From assembly GCA_026545225.1 (NCBI GenBank), contig CM048846.1:84957270-85021269 (forward strand): DNA of 64,000 bases, written 5' to 3'. Below, piece after piece: positions 23,312 through 38,300 of the stretch. The translations under genes and the position numbers were made by a program. The DNA is from Cornus controversa (Eukaryota > Streptophyta > Magnoliopsida > Cornales > Cornaceae). The notes below the pieces were generated by a model. It was not told the origin of the DNA, did not search any database, and worked only from the letters and a program-made list of their open reading frames with translations. The first letter of the stretch is position 1, and every line of letters starts with the position of its first letter.

Positions 23312-26300
23312 ATGATTATCCTCTCTGCATCGCCTTGCAGACTCTTCACCACCAGAGCTAGGGTTTCGTCTCCATTATCGACTTCGTCCTCGAAGCTCGC
23401 TTCGATTTCGTGCTCGTTGGCCGTTCGATCGAGAGGTCGGAGGTGCGAGTGCGCGGTGTTCTGCTCTTCGAAGTCGAGAGGAATGGTGGAAATGGTGGAG
23501 GACAAGGAATCGACTGTGACCGTTTTTGCCTCGAGTTCGGCGTCGGAGAAGAGCGAGCTCGGTCACTCGCGTACGTTTCTTGATGCACGCTCCGAAGAAG
23601 GTAGTTCTCTGTGTGCGCTGATACATTCTATTTCTTCAAGATTTTCTGATTTGCCGAAACAGTAATGCTCTATGTGCATGTGTAATGTGTATGTATGTTC
23701 ACAGTGTGCTGAATTCGGAATATGTAGTCCTCACGTTTATTGCACAAGTGTCCAAATCCAAGAACATCTCATTTTCATGTTATTTGCAATTATTTGGTAG
23801 AGGTCTTGATGGTTTCTTTATTTTTTTTCTTCCTTTTTTGTCTATTTTTTATGATTATGATATCCAACTAATCAAAATTGGCACGTCCTGGTGTTAATGC
23901 GTGGCCAATTTTTCATAAATCTGCTAGTTGGAGTTAGCTGTCTTGGGTAGTGACAGGCTATTCTGAGGTATTGGTCCTCCAGATGCTCCATAGCTTTTGG
24001 GAAGCACAAGAATGATATATTAGGCGCACATATGGGTCGCAAGATTCCGTTATTGTTATTTGTGCTGTCACACCACCCCCTATCTCTAAAGGGGGCTTCG
24101 ACTTGATCTTATCTGGCTGGTGGTATATCCGCCCCTAATGAAAGCTCCGGAGAGTAGAGATTCCAGAAAGGAAGGGAGCTGAGTTTCTATCTATCTATCT
24201 ATCTATATATATTTAAAATGAATAGAGGTTTGCAATTTTGACTTGTAACAAAGCTGCGCAGTTGTCTTCAGATTTTGGATTTGTACCTGAGTGTTGATTT
24301 ATTTAATATTTCATATTATGTACATAAGGGGACTTAAAATACTCTAATCTTTTTAATCAAATTGAAATAAGTTAACAAAATATATATAGAAAAAAATTAG
24401 TACATAGTTAATGTAATAGAGTTGTTAAGATATATGTCTTAAATTCTGAATGACGTGTCAACAAAGGTCTTTATTTTCATGAAATTGTGAACTGTTGTAA
24501 TGTATTGACGAGAAAAGGAAAGAAGTATAGTTTCACAAGTTGAAGTAATTAGTTGAATGGCATACAAGCAAAAATTCGATCAGGATAGTTTGAATTGACA
24601 ACTTATAACTTGTGGGATGAGTACATTTTTTTAGGATTCATGTGCAAAAATTCGATCAGGATAGTTCGAATTGACAACTTATAACTTGTGGGATGAGTAC
24701 ATTTTTTTAGGATTCATGTTCCAACCTACAAATCATATGCCTGTAATCATACTCACTTATTCAGTTCCCAATTCCACTTGCCTTTGAATATTCAGAGAAG
24801 TCCCATAGCACAAAGAAGATAAACAAATAGCATCACATTGTAAAGAAGTATTTTTAAGGGTAAAAGAAGTAAAAGAGATCCTTTAATTGTGTCCTATTAT
24901 TCTCAAAGTACCATTGAGATAATCATAACATAGTTGTTTAAAGGAAATAAGGTTTCCATCGAAGTATTTCGGCCTTCTTGGAATGTCCAAGGCAATAAAT
25001 ATGCAATTATGATGGGATTTGACCATTATTTGAATGGAGTTGACTGGGATAGTGTTGTAGGGTGAGTGAAAAAGTGATATATTGGTCGAGTCCATTAAGA
25101 CTTGGTTGATACACGGAGACTTGGTTAGGCCTCATAACATCAGATTTATACTTATTGTTTATGTAGCGCGCGCACACACACATGCACACATATATCTGTT
25201 TACCTACTTGTGTCGTAAGATCCAATAAAAGACCTACTAGCAATATTCCTACACCCTAAAAAGAAAAGAAAAACAAAAAGACATGCTTTTGAATATTTTG
25301 TTTTGTATGTCTTCTATCATCTATCACACTCCCTTTGTCTAGAATTAATATCCCTTTCGGGAACTCCAACTTTTTAAGGAGACATTCAGTTAGTCCATGT
25401 CTCCATTTGAAATTCCAAAATTAACACTACTCAGAGATATACATTGTTGATTAAGGAAAACTTTCAAAACTTAAGGATAGATACAGTTTTATGAAACTGA
25501 CCCTTTAAAAGGGGACATTTGATTTGGGGCATCACAAAATGGAAAGGACACTTGTTTTTGGACAGAGGAACTGATATGTAAGAATGCTACTAAAATGGTT
25601 GCATTTTAGTTTTGGGAATATATTACATTTTTAGGGAAGACTTCCTGAACATTTGGTGCAACCATATTATAGCTTAATGGATGTCTAAGAAATGTTATAA
25701 CGTGGACATTGCTAAGCACTTAAAGCATTACAAAAAATTGTGTGAGATGACCTAGACTAGATAATTTGGGGCCTGCACATTGTTATGTATATAATTAAAA
25801 TCTATGTTCATATTAAGGTTGCTCCACGACTTACATTTTATTTTACATCCTAATCTCATGCAACACAATTTTATTACTAAATGAACATGAAAGATTCTAG
25901 ATGTTTCTTATTTTAGTTATCATTTTTATATGTTGCATTGCTACTTGCTAGGGATGCTGCTTAGTAGGGGTTAGTTTCAACTTAGAGAAGAATTGAGATT
26001 TGGTATTGAGTAGATTTAGTTTAGAAGAATGGGAGGAAGAGCATCTCAGGTTTGACCCATTGACTCTCCCCAAGCTCCTTGGGGTTACTAAATGCAGGTG
26101 GTTTGTGATCTTAAATGAAAATGGGTTGGGTACACCTTGGCATAATTAAAAAAAAAAAATAGAATAAGAGGAAGTAAAGGGGAGTAGTTTGGCACTGTTT
26201 ATCTTGACTGGACATCTAGGCTCTGTTTGGTTCAACGTAAAACAATTTTTTCGTTGTAAAATATTTTTTTTAGAAAACATTTTTCGGTGTTTGGTATAAA

Positions 26301-29300
26301 TCCAAAAAAATATTTTTCAAAAAAGAAAAAGAAAAAATGCAACGCTCCCCAGTCCCGACCCCACCCATATTGCCTTTTATTTTAATGGCTCTTCATATTT
26401 ATATATACCTAGATGTATCACTAACTCTTGGATTTCTATTGGTTCAATCTTGACCCTTGAAGTAGTTGCCTATAAGCACCCAATTAGAAATGTCCTTGAA
26501 GGGAGACAACAAACACACACCAAAACCTCCTCCTTCCCCTCTTGTTCTCTCCCCTAATTTCTCTTGAAAAAATGAAAATAGAAATGGTTGCAGTGGCTTT
26601 GGTGAAGGTTAATGCGTGTGAAGATTTGCAGAGGGTGGGATGAGGTGTGTTGAGGTTGTGATTGCCTTGGGGACGAGAAGAGAACTCTATCAGCCCTAAA
26701 CTCACTGGTGATGTGAAAATTGTTGGCAACATGAAATGATCTCTAGCAACGGAATATTGTCACCAGCGACAATTGATAATCGCCAGCACCAAGTGCATAG
26801 CCAACTAAAATGTCGAGGGCACACTCTTTGTTGTTTAGGTAGTTGTCCCATGTGGAGATTCGACTTATAAAATTGACTTATGAGATTGGAATGCACAAGT
26901 CATTTTTGGCCTTTTGTTGCAAAATAGTTTACCTGTAATTAACCAAACACCGGAAAATGCTGAAAATATTTTTCGAAAAACATCTTAGGTAGAAACAAGT
27001 GGAGTCCTAATATAGTTTGATCTCTGTAGGTATATAGATCAGAAAATGAAAGGACAGGAGGAAGAAGAGGTCACAGTTGGTTCCTGATTCAATGTTTAAG
27101 AAAAGTTCATTTCCATATGTGTGCCAGTGAGCGAGGGAAAGAATTGAAGAACTGAGATGAGGAGGAAAACTTAGGAAACTCTTTGTTGGGACCATTATGG
27201 AGTATCAGCTGCTTCCAACATTTTTTCGCATAGCTGTGGCTTGTAGTCAGAACTTAAGACCACATACTAGAAAATTTGATGATGGCAGTAAATGCCTTCC
27301 TTCTATTCTTGATATATGGGTACACTATAAAATTTTCACATGTTATATGGGTAAATACGTATTGACGCATGACATAATGTGCAATATCATAAGTTTCTGC
27401 CTTTCTGGTTCTCCTTGGATTGTAGTAATAAAAAAACAACAAAGCTTTGATGGTTTTTCTTGTATACATGGTTGGATTTGTCATGAGTAAGAAACCAAAG
27501 GGACTTGGTTATGCAGTCAACATGGTTTTTGAAGTATATGGAGCTGTCATGACATCAGCAGGCCCCAAAACAGCACAATACAAGCAGTGCAACTTAGTTG
27601 GCCAGAACACAATAATACACAAATTTGATGCATTGAAATCCTTAAAATTCATAAAAAGCAAACACTGTACATTAAACCAATCACAAAACTGAAACTAGCA
27701 TGTTCTCAGAATAGATACCCAAATGTATCACTGAGCCAGCCTACCTACCATTATCCTTGTGCATTAAATTTTAGTTATTTTGATTTCATATCTTGCAAAT
27801 TATGGAAAACAAATAAAAGTATTTATTTATTTGACAAGAAGCATATTTTGAACCATGCATGTGTGTCCAAATAAGTTGCCTACAGAATATTATAACGAGC
27901 TATTCTCGTTGGTTTGAAAAATTTTCATCTTTGATGCTTGAAAAATTGCTAACTTTTGTTTCTCATAAAAAAGCAGCAGATTTATTGAAAAGCCTGTAAC
28001 CTACTTATGATGTATGGACAACACAAATATAGCGATGAGAATGGGATAACTCAAAAAAACTACAATATGGATACAACGAGAACAGAAGAATAAAATAAAT
28101 ATAGATTTATGTATAATTGTATCATATATGGTATACAATAACTTTTGATGAATTTATAAAGATTTTAACTATCAAACTCATGACATTAATAAATACGTAA
28201 ATCATTTTATCAACAAGAAGATATGAAGAAAATACATTCATAACTCTATATAAGCAACAAGAACAGTATACACTCTACCATTCAATTATCCTAATGTATT
28301 ATTGACTTATCACTGAATATGGGTATTGTATCTGACATTTGAAAATCAACTTTTATTTTTAGATATAGATGACATGTATAAGAAAATTACGAACTTTCAC
28401 AATTATGAATTGATGTGAAAAATAGCTGCAAATCAAGCACAATTACGAAACACGACACAAAACGAATTAAGCACAACGCACAGAACACAAGAATTTACGT
28501 GGTTCGGCGATGTGCCTACGTCCACAACAAAGATCCGGCAAAATATTTCACTATGCGAAAATCAGGAGATTACAAGTTTCAACTCAAACCCTAGCTCTTG
28601 CTCTCTCACTCTCTTTCTGCGGTTTTAGTGTTTTCTCCCGTCTATACCTCCAAACCCTTAGATGCCCTTATATATCGGGCTACAAGAGAGTCCTAACCCG
28701 GGTCCAAAACCCGCAAGCGAAAAACGGGTCATAAAATTCGGGTTAATCGGGTAGCAACGCGACCTGGGCCGAGACAAAATTCAAGCCACAACATAACATG
28801 AATAAATAAAATTTATTTTCTTTTCAATAAAAAAAATTTATATAGGCAACATCTGTAGTACCCTTATTTATGGCAATTATAGAGCCACTACTAATGCAAG
28901 TTTGTGGCCTGCATCTTTAAATCTTACTCAAAACTCATGAATAGCTAATGTACTATTAGGGTTAGGGATGGAAGGTTTGTGAATTTCGGAATGATCATTG
29001 GTGTGGTGAGAGATCGCTGGAGGGTATCTTTTCGAGACTTGCCAGAATCGCAGTAGATAGACAGGCAATGGTCGCTCAGTGCTATCATCTTGATGTTGGA
29101 CGACAGGTTTGGGATGTTCAGTTTGAGAGGTTCCTGTACGACTGGGAAATAGAGGAAATGATGGAGTTTTTGGCCTTCCTATATAGACAGGTCTGTCCCG
29201 GCACGGGGTGTGATGAGTTGGTCTAGACTGGCACGAGTCATGGGAGATTCAAGGTCCGGTCATTTTATCGGAATTTGGTTGATTCCCGTGGGCCTCCTTT

Positions 29301-32300
29301 CCCGTGGAAAGGTATTGGGCGATCTAGGTCTCCTTTGAAGGTGGCTTTCTTTGTGTGGGCAGCGTCCATGGGGAAGATATTGACTATTGATAATCTAAGA
29401 AAGAGAGGGCACATATTGTAGAATTGGTGTTGTATGTGTAAATGGGCGGAGGAAACTGTTGATCATCTCCTCCTTCATTGTCCCAGAGCTAGGGAGGGAT
29501 GGGATTTGATTTGCGGTATTTTTGGAGTGCAGCGGATCATGCCTAAGTCGGTGGCGAATTGTATTACAGTTTGGGATGGTTCTCGGGTGCGGCATGATGC
29601 TAGATACACGTGGAGGGTTGCCTCTCATTGCTTATGGTGGGCCTTATGGAATGAGAGGAACAAGTGATCTTTTGCTGATAAAGAGCAGCCCTGGGAAGCC
29701 TTTAGATGCTCTTTTCTTAGCTCTTTATTCTTTTGGTCGGAGGGATTCTTTTGTAATTCTTCGGAGTCACTTCTAGCCTTTGTTGATAGTTTAAGACTTT
29801 GATCTTGTTGTTCATTGGGATGCGTCCCCTGTTTGGACGCCTTTTAATGAATTTTTATTTATCAAAAAAAAAAAAAAAATTGTATCATTGACTTATTTGC
29901 CTTTAACATTTTGAACACGTAAAATATAATGTACCATAAGCTTGCTAAATTTCCATGATGCTTAATTTGGACTGATGGCATTTGGGGTACATGGTCACCT
30001 GCATGTCTAGTTTTAGTGTTTCTCTAAACTTTAAAAAATGACTAGTACATGTAATTACTAATCTCCTTGTTTTCACTTCCCATTATAATTTCTCTCACCT
30101 AGTCTGTCTGTTTAATGATAGTTAAATCATGAACGGTAGACAAAATATAATCACTCCTATCATTTCTCGAGACCTTACCATGCACAAAACTTTATCTTTA
30201 TAGGCTAATGTCATTCTTAATCAAAATTGGATGAAGAATTTTCTTTTTTTGAAATATATTTGGAGGATATGTTTCTGTATCTTATGTTAAATCAATATTC
30301 ACAGATCTGCTTTATAGAATCAGAAAGGAAACAGAAGCTGGAAGGCTGCCTTCAAATGTTGCTCAGGGGATGGAGGAATTGTATCAGAATTATCGAAATG
30401 CAGTAAATCTCCTTGACTTGTGCTACAGTGTACCTCTTTGCGTGCAGGATGTTCTAAATATTTGATCATTTTGCTAATTGTTTGCACATGACGCTTATTT
30501 CTTTCTACACTTAAGAAACTTCTAATGGGTGTGTGATGCTTATATTTCTTTGGCATACAGTTTTCTAATAATATTTATATTTAATAGTAGTTTACGACTC
30601 GGATCGTTTACCATATAATTGGAGCAGAAACTCCAAAATGTGAGAAACTAAAACTAGAATAATTAGTTATGTTCGGAAATGACCGAAAATCTCTTGGAAT
30701 TTATTAATCATTCTTGTCCATCCTTCTTCGATCTAGTTATTTGACACCATTGGTTAACAGCTATTTAGCTTCAATTCCTCTCTTAGAGGATTTAAATATT
30801 AAAGTTACACCCTCTTTAACAACTCATGCTTTTAGAGTAGATGGTGGTTAACATGGTAACATGCAAGGTTCTCAGTTCAAACCTCACTGTCACTTTGAAA
30901 ATTAAAATTGAAACACGTGTTGGACCAAAAGAAGGCCACACGTGAGGGGGCGTGTTAGAGAATTTAAATATTAAAGTTACACCCTCTCTAACAACTTAAG
31001 CTTCTAGAATAGATGGTGGTTAACATCCTCTACATACTGAAAGTGGCATAATTGAATATATTTTTGGCATCTCGTCAACTGGGATTAATTCAGCAACCTT
31101 TCACATGCAATTCTTTGAAATTTGAATTCGTTCTTACTATTTCCTTCTTATTTGAGAAGACATTGATGTAGAGACAGGATTAGAAATATAAGGAGATTGT
31201 GTTCTAATTTATGTGATTGCCTGATATTATCATGCCATTTCACATTTGGTATGTATTCGAATCATGATCATGCTTAAATCCTCAAGTATAGAGGGTTAGG
31301 GCGCACAATACATGGAGTCATGGATTCTTGGGTCAGATACACTCAAAAGGAAATTTTCATGGAAAGAAGAAACTTTGTGCACTTTCTTCAAACTATTATC
31401 TCCTTTATTTTTTACACTATAATGGATTTTTTTTTGTCTAGTACCAGTTTTTTCTCCCAAGCTGAGACCAAATAAATTGCTTGTCTAATTCCATGCATCT
31501 AACAGAGAAATCTTTTTTTCTTCAAAATTTTAACTATTTAAAATAAAAGTATCTTCATTTCACAATTTCATTTGAATTCTAGTGGAATAATCATATGAAT
31601 AAAACTCTTTATTTATTTATTTGATAAGTAACATTTCACTAAAGAGTGCTCAAGAGGGGAGCGCAACCAATATACAACTGCACAAAAAACCAAAAAGGCC
31701 CACTATACTCTCAAACTATCCACAAAATCCTCCATAGATTTACAATTCCACCCATGAACCCAAAAGAATAAAGAATCAAGTATGAAGTATTTAAGCACCC
31801 AAATAGGAACCTCCTCTCCATCAAAGGACTTCCTATTTCTCTCCTACCACAAGCTCCATCACAACCAAAGGGGCACTACCCTCCTAACATCTCAGACTTG
31901 ACTCCCCATTATACATCATCTTCAAACCTCGAGCATGTTCTTTGTGGAATCCGGCATGACCCAATGAACACCAAAATAGCAAAAAACATGGTCCAACCGT
32001 CCTTTGTCATTGGGCAATGCAAAAGAGTATGCTTCATCAACTCATCCTTTTTGCGGATGTAGCACCAATTAACTATAATCTAACACCTCCTTATCAGATT
32101 ATCGTCAATATCCTCCCCAAAGCTACCGTCCATCCAAAAAAAAAAAAAACAAATTTAGAGGGGCTTTGGTGTGCCAAATTGCTTTCCAAGAAAAAGAGAT
32201 CCCTCGAGCATCCAACAACTCTGACAGAAGGAACACACCTCAAATTTCCCATGACTGGAGGTCACCCCATACCACTCATCAAGCCCCTCCCCAACCAGAT

Positions 32301-35300
32301 TATGGTAATATATATGAATAACACTCTTTCAATCAAACAAATACTTCAATGGTTCTTATCTTACCTTTCTCCTTGTCAAAAGTATACTTATCTTGTGTCA
32401 TTTGAAGTTTGTTGGAGAGCTAGCTTAGTGCAGTTTTCAGTTTGAACTACATGTTCTGATATAACGTCCCATTTTAGGGAAACAATCATATGGCCTTTTT
32501 CTCTTTTCTCTTTTTCTTTTTTTGCATTTTTGTGGTTTCATGCTGAATTCATTAATGGGTCTTTCAAAAAGTTAAAGAAAATGGCTAAACCTGCTATAAC
32601 ACAATACTTATGTGTTGGCACGACATTTAAAATGGAGGAGAGGGTAAAGAGTGTGATGCTTATCGTTCTCAATTAAAAAATGTGTATTGTAGAGGATAAT
32701 TGTTTATGTAAGTATCCTTTGATGAGGGTGAGGAAAATTGTTGCTTTTTTCTTCCCCCCAACAACCACCACCACATCATATGTGCTGCTTACAGCCTTTT
32801 CAATCTGGCATATCCAGAATCCATAATTTCTTTGGCATGCTCTTTGCTTTCAGGTTTTTCAAAGTGGGAATCCCAAGGCAGACAAGATTGTTATGGCAAA
32901 CATGACTGTAGCACTTGATCGCATTTTCAAGGACGTTGAGGTATCATTAGACCATGTACATGCTGTCAAAATTTTCATACTTCATATTTTTATTTTTAGT
33001 TTCAACATCTCACCAAATTTATAAATATTTATATGCCTTTTATTTGAATCTAACAGTAATTTTTCAGGACTCTTTTGTCTTCTCACCATATCACAAAGCC
33101 ATGCGTGAACCTTTTGACTACTACATGTTTGGTCAAAATTATATTCGCCCTTTGGTTGATTTCAGGTGAGTCAGTAATTTTATTGTTTATCTTCCTTTTC
33201 ACATTAATTGGATGATTTTGACAGTAGTTGAAAACAGATCTATATCTTGTAAAAAAAAAGGAACTATATCATTGTAGTTGACGTGAACTGCTTGGAAGGT
33301 TTGATGACAATGTGTTGCATTTACATTGTGCATGCATATGCAAATAGTTGGAAGGGCATACTACTTAGCAAGTTGGAAAGTAGACATTACTTACAAATCT
33401 AGTCTGTCTGTCTCAAATTACCTCTGATTAGAGAGGGGATTTGTTTTGATTTGAGTGGTATAGGATCTTGTTTATAAATTTTGTGAGTATGCTTTGATGG
33501 GTAGTTGGTTCTTGTTTAAAGCATAAGCTTAATTTGGACAGCTTGCTATTTGTCATTGATTATGGAGTTGGGATTAATGTAAATTTAAAGCAGAGGACCA
33601 ATTATTGAAAGGGATTTGAATGCAATATAGATAAACTAGTTAAAAAATCTGGTAATTTTAGGAGTACCAATTCTTTTGTAGGATCAGGATGTCTGAAGTA
33701 AAAAATGCGTTAAGGAAGATGGAAACAGGAAGGATTTTGGGACTGTATAATATCTCAATTTAGGTTTTGAAGTTATTAGGAGATGGTAGCATGTCCTTAT
33801 TAACAAAATTATTTGATAATGTCAAAATGGAAATGCATGATGAGTGGCTAGACATTATCTTAGTACTTGTATATAAAAGGGTACTTGAAAGTTTACCAGA
33901 ATAGCTCTGACACCCCCTTCAGAGTTTGCAAGACAAACAGTGTTAAATTATTTATCTAATTGATAATTTTACCCTAAGTTATTCCAATAGCTTTTTAAAA
34001 AAAAAATCAGCAAAACTGAAGAGAATACTTCTATTGCCAGTGAATCCTATTGCATACTTTTATTGCCAGCAAATCCTATTGCATACTTCTGCTGCCAGCA
34101 AACCTTATTCTGCTGTGGCCTTCTGATGGGTGCATACTTCTATTGGTGCAACAAGCTGCCACTGTCCAGGCTGCAACCAGCTACCTTCTTAAGTTGATGT
34201 TATGCTTTATGGTTGCTGATGCTTGCTGCACTTTTGCACCAGCTATCTCCTGTTACAATCAGCTGCATGCAATTTTATTGCAGTAACTTCTAATGGCCAC
34301 TTGTAGTGTCACTGCTGCGGCACTATTGTCTCCTGCTGGTGCTACTGGTGCTCTGCCATGACAATTGTTGATTATAGCTACTAACCCACTACTGCTGCTA
34401 TAGCTGACTGCTGATGTCCCCTTGCTGATGCTACTCCTACTTTGTGTTGCCATAGCTCCTGCTCTGTCCTACTGTTGACTGTTGCAGTCTGTTACTGTCA
34501 AAGTGTGTCTATCCTATATCAAATGGATTTTAATCTCGACTTGTTCTTTTAGAAGATCATCAATCCTCTATTTGTTACTGGATTTTGTTTGTTGTATTGT
34601 TTCCGTAATAATGTAATTGTATAGAATGTCTTGTTGCTTGGGTGTCCTACATTTGCTGCCTGCTGATTTTGGGTGGGTCTGGTATATCCTCCCTCTTCTT
34701 ATGTACATCAAACTTTTTTTTCCTAAATCAAATTAGAGACGAACATGTTTGTAAGACAGTAGAGGTAGCACCAGTTGGAGATAAAATGAGAGAATGGACT
34801 AAGGTAGTTTGGCCATGTGAATTGAAGAACCATAATTGCACCATTGAAGAAGAGTGGCTTGGTCCCCATTTAGGGTAATATTAGTGGAAGAGGTAGACTA
34901 AAATTAAAGCAGGTTGTGGGAAAGAGTAAGAAAAAACATGGCAGTGTGTGGTTTAACAGACTTTGTGGCTCTAAGTAGAGTGAGCTAGTGAGCAAGATTC
35001 AAGAAGCTGATTGTAAATAGTTGGGACAAGACTTTGTTGAGTTGTGTTGTTAAATGTTTTACATCACTCAGATAATCAGAGGCATCCTTGCTGTTATTGT
35101 GGTGTCCTCGTCCTATGTTCTTTATTCCTTTGCAAGTTGAAATTACTTTGTTGAGTTAGGATGATCCAATCTCTGGCCATTGTTAGTCTGGTCTGCTACA
35201 GAATTTGTCCTTCGTTTCAAACACCCAGATCTTAAGATTACTTTCAGAAAGTACTTTTCGATTTGAAATGCAAGAGATGGTTCGCCTGATTCAGATAGAA

Positions 35301-38300
35301 TCAGATAATCTCATTTTAGTCCAAAAGAGTGAATATGAAATATGAATCAGCTTTCCTTTACATGCCAGCGCTTAGACTTTATTCCCCCCACACACCCCAC
35401 CCCCACGTTTTATTCCTGATCCAATATTGACCTCGATCATCTGTCTCTTTTCAGGAGTTCATATGTTGGCAATATATCCCTTTTCAATGAAATGGAAGAG
35501 AAGCTACAGAAGGTGCCTAATTTCTGTGTTTTGTTTTATTTCCATATGTTATTCTGCACAACAAGTATGTGGTCATTATGTTACATATACATGATCTATT
35601 GGTTTTTTGTATAATGCCCTATGTTGAGAATTTAACTGCCAAGGAGTGATTGATTGTGGTTCACTGTCAAGTACCCCCTTTGCCCCCTCTCTTTCCCAAT
35701 ACTACTGCTACTATTTCAAGATAGATTTTTCTCATTATTTTAGTGTAACAACATATTGAGAATGGGTGTGTGCTTTGCTTACCACCTGTGGTATGGTTTC
35801 CACGGTTTCACCTCCCCAAAGGGGAGGTCTAGGGTTCATACCTCAAGTGGGCAAATATGAGTTTGTGTTGCTTGCTTAAAAAATATTGAGCATTATGACG
35901 ATTTTTTCTTGATTTTGGTTGTTTGTAAATGAACCAATCGAAAAGTTGTTTGAAGCTGTCACCCCCCTGGTCTGAAACATCGAATGAAATCCGTGGCAGG
36001 GTTCTCTTTCTACGATCCTCTTGATTTGACAGGCCTGGCCTATGGCCCTATCCGCATGTCTAGGAGCAGGATCCACCCTATTTTTTTTCAAATCCTTCTT
36101 GGGGATGCGTTTTTAACTTACCATGATGGTATGTACATGTTCTTAGTGTTTGGATGCACCTTAGTGACAAAATACTTATGATTAACAATTTTTTGGCTTA
36201 TAGGTCGTAAAATCTGTATGATACCGTGCATCATCAATACGCATGTATCTATATGAGAGTTTCAACAGGAAAAATCTAACACAATATCATCATAGATATT
36301 CTGAAATGACTTGGATAACCTTGGATGTGTTATTAAGTTCGTTGAACTAAAACCAAATTTAGTTATGAGGTTGCCAGCTCCCTCAGCTTTTTGCACAGAT
36401 AATTATATAAACAATTCTCATTATTAGCAAAATTTTCGTTCTGACCTACTTGTGTATATCATATAAATACTTATTATCATTGACTCATTGATATTTTCTT
36501 TGCCATAATTATCACCCTTTGTCATCTACACATCCTGATAGTTAGTCTCCTTCAGTATTGTCAAAATCTATTCCTTTTCTTTTCTAAGATTTCCAGTTGT
36601 TGAGAGATGATTCCAGTTATGGCACTGGAGGGCCACCATACATTTTCTCACGTTTACCGGAGATGACTTGTTTCAGTAGTATAACTTTTTTTACATTGAT
36701 TTTGTAATAATAATTTCTCCTCCTATAAGTTTGTGACCCTCAACTCCCCAAGGGTACATTGTGCAACCAACGAAGTTCTAGGCGAAACAAATCTCATTTC
36801 TATAACAATGCCTTCTATCTACTTTAAGGCTTATCCAAGAAAATAAAATGATGCGTAACATAACAAATGTCTAATGTTATTTAATAAATAAATAAAATCG
36901 TAAGTATTGATAAAATAAGGAAAAATATACAGAAATTTGTGCATATCAACTAACCATGAATTGACCTCCAAGTCCATTGTTTTATGACAAAATCATAGAT
37001 CACTTATATGCATTTTATAAAAGAATAAAATTTTGGAAAGAAGACAATAGGTACAATATGTGTAATATGAGGCCAAAAATTTTCCTAGACATTAGAAGGT
37101 TTCTAAATTTAATTGAAACTTCACAGTGGTACGTTTAGAAATGTGAGGTTCGGAATTCAAGATCTCATTGGGTATAGTTTTTCAAATATTGCCAAAACTT
37201 CACAGTAGAGTTTTAGTCTACTTAATAAAAGTAAGAAAAGTAGTTTTTTTTTATGGTTGTATGGTGGTTTTTATTTTCTTTATGTTTTTGTTCTCCTGAG
37301 AGGAAACACAATTCAGTATAAAAGAATACAATGATCGTTTCCTCATGGATTGAACAATATCATTCTATGAATCTGCAATTTTTATTCACATGTCTATTTG
37401 TTTGTACACATGTTTATTGTTTGGTATATGAGTTCTAAGTTTATATTTTCAAAATGACTCGTAGGAAAAACCTGTAGGTCATTTTCAGGTTTTTTAAATT
37501 ACTCCCATTTTTCTTTCTAAAAAATTTGTAAAACATTTTACCAGAAGCCAAACACATAAAAATGTTGATTTTTTTTTGCAGAAAATGATTTATGCCAAAA
37601 CAAAATAATGACTAAATAGTAACAAAAATTAAAAGAACATATCAGATTTTAGTCCATTTGGTATAAGATGCCTTCTCCAGCTTTCTTAGATTACAAAAAC
37701 TGCTTCTATCCCTAGAAAAGTTATGTTTGGTGGTTTTGGTTAAGTTGTTTACTCTACAATATATCGTTGCTGTTTGTGCTGGATGATCTTATTTATTTTT
37801 CCTTGTTACTGTGTAATCAGAATTTCTATACCATGGAATGCAGGGACATAACATTGTATTGATTTCTAACCATCAAACTGAAGCAGATCCAGCTGTTATT
37901 GCCTTGCTGCTTGAAGGAACAAATCCACATATTGCTGAGAACTTGGTGACATTGATATTTTTTCAGTGACTCACACTACTTCTACCACATTATGTACATC
38001 TGAAATTGTTTAATTGACCAGTATTTTGGGAATTGTAATGCAGATCTACGTGGCAGGAGATAGAGTTTTAACCGATCCTCTTTGCAAACCTTTCAGCATG
38101 GGAAGGTGCTCATATGTTTTTTGTTATGCCTTTAATATGACCATATGTTTTAGCAAGCTTTTCCTTGTTAATTCAATTTACTTCAAATTGACCTAGGAAT
38201 CTCTTATGCGTATACTCGAAAAAACACATGTTTGATAATCCTGAGCATGTTGAGATGAAGAAAAGAGCAAACACGCGAAGTTTAAAGGAGATGGCTGTGC

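Noticed and set aside
23149-23361. Upstream ORF overlapping the ATS1 start
   Set aside because: Its middle is the CT microsatellite translated as a Ser/Leu run, and its ATG probably lies upstream of the transcription start.
27447-27692. 81-codon ORF in ATS1 intron 1
   Set aside because: No recognisable motif; sits between ATS1 exons 1 and 2 in AT-rich DNA.
35984-36181. Possible small gene in ATS1 intron 5
   Set aside because: Short, no family match, no splice or conservation evidence; kept only as an unexplained segment.
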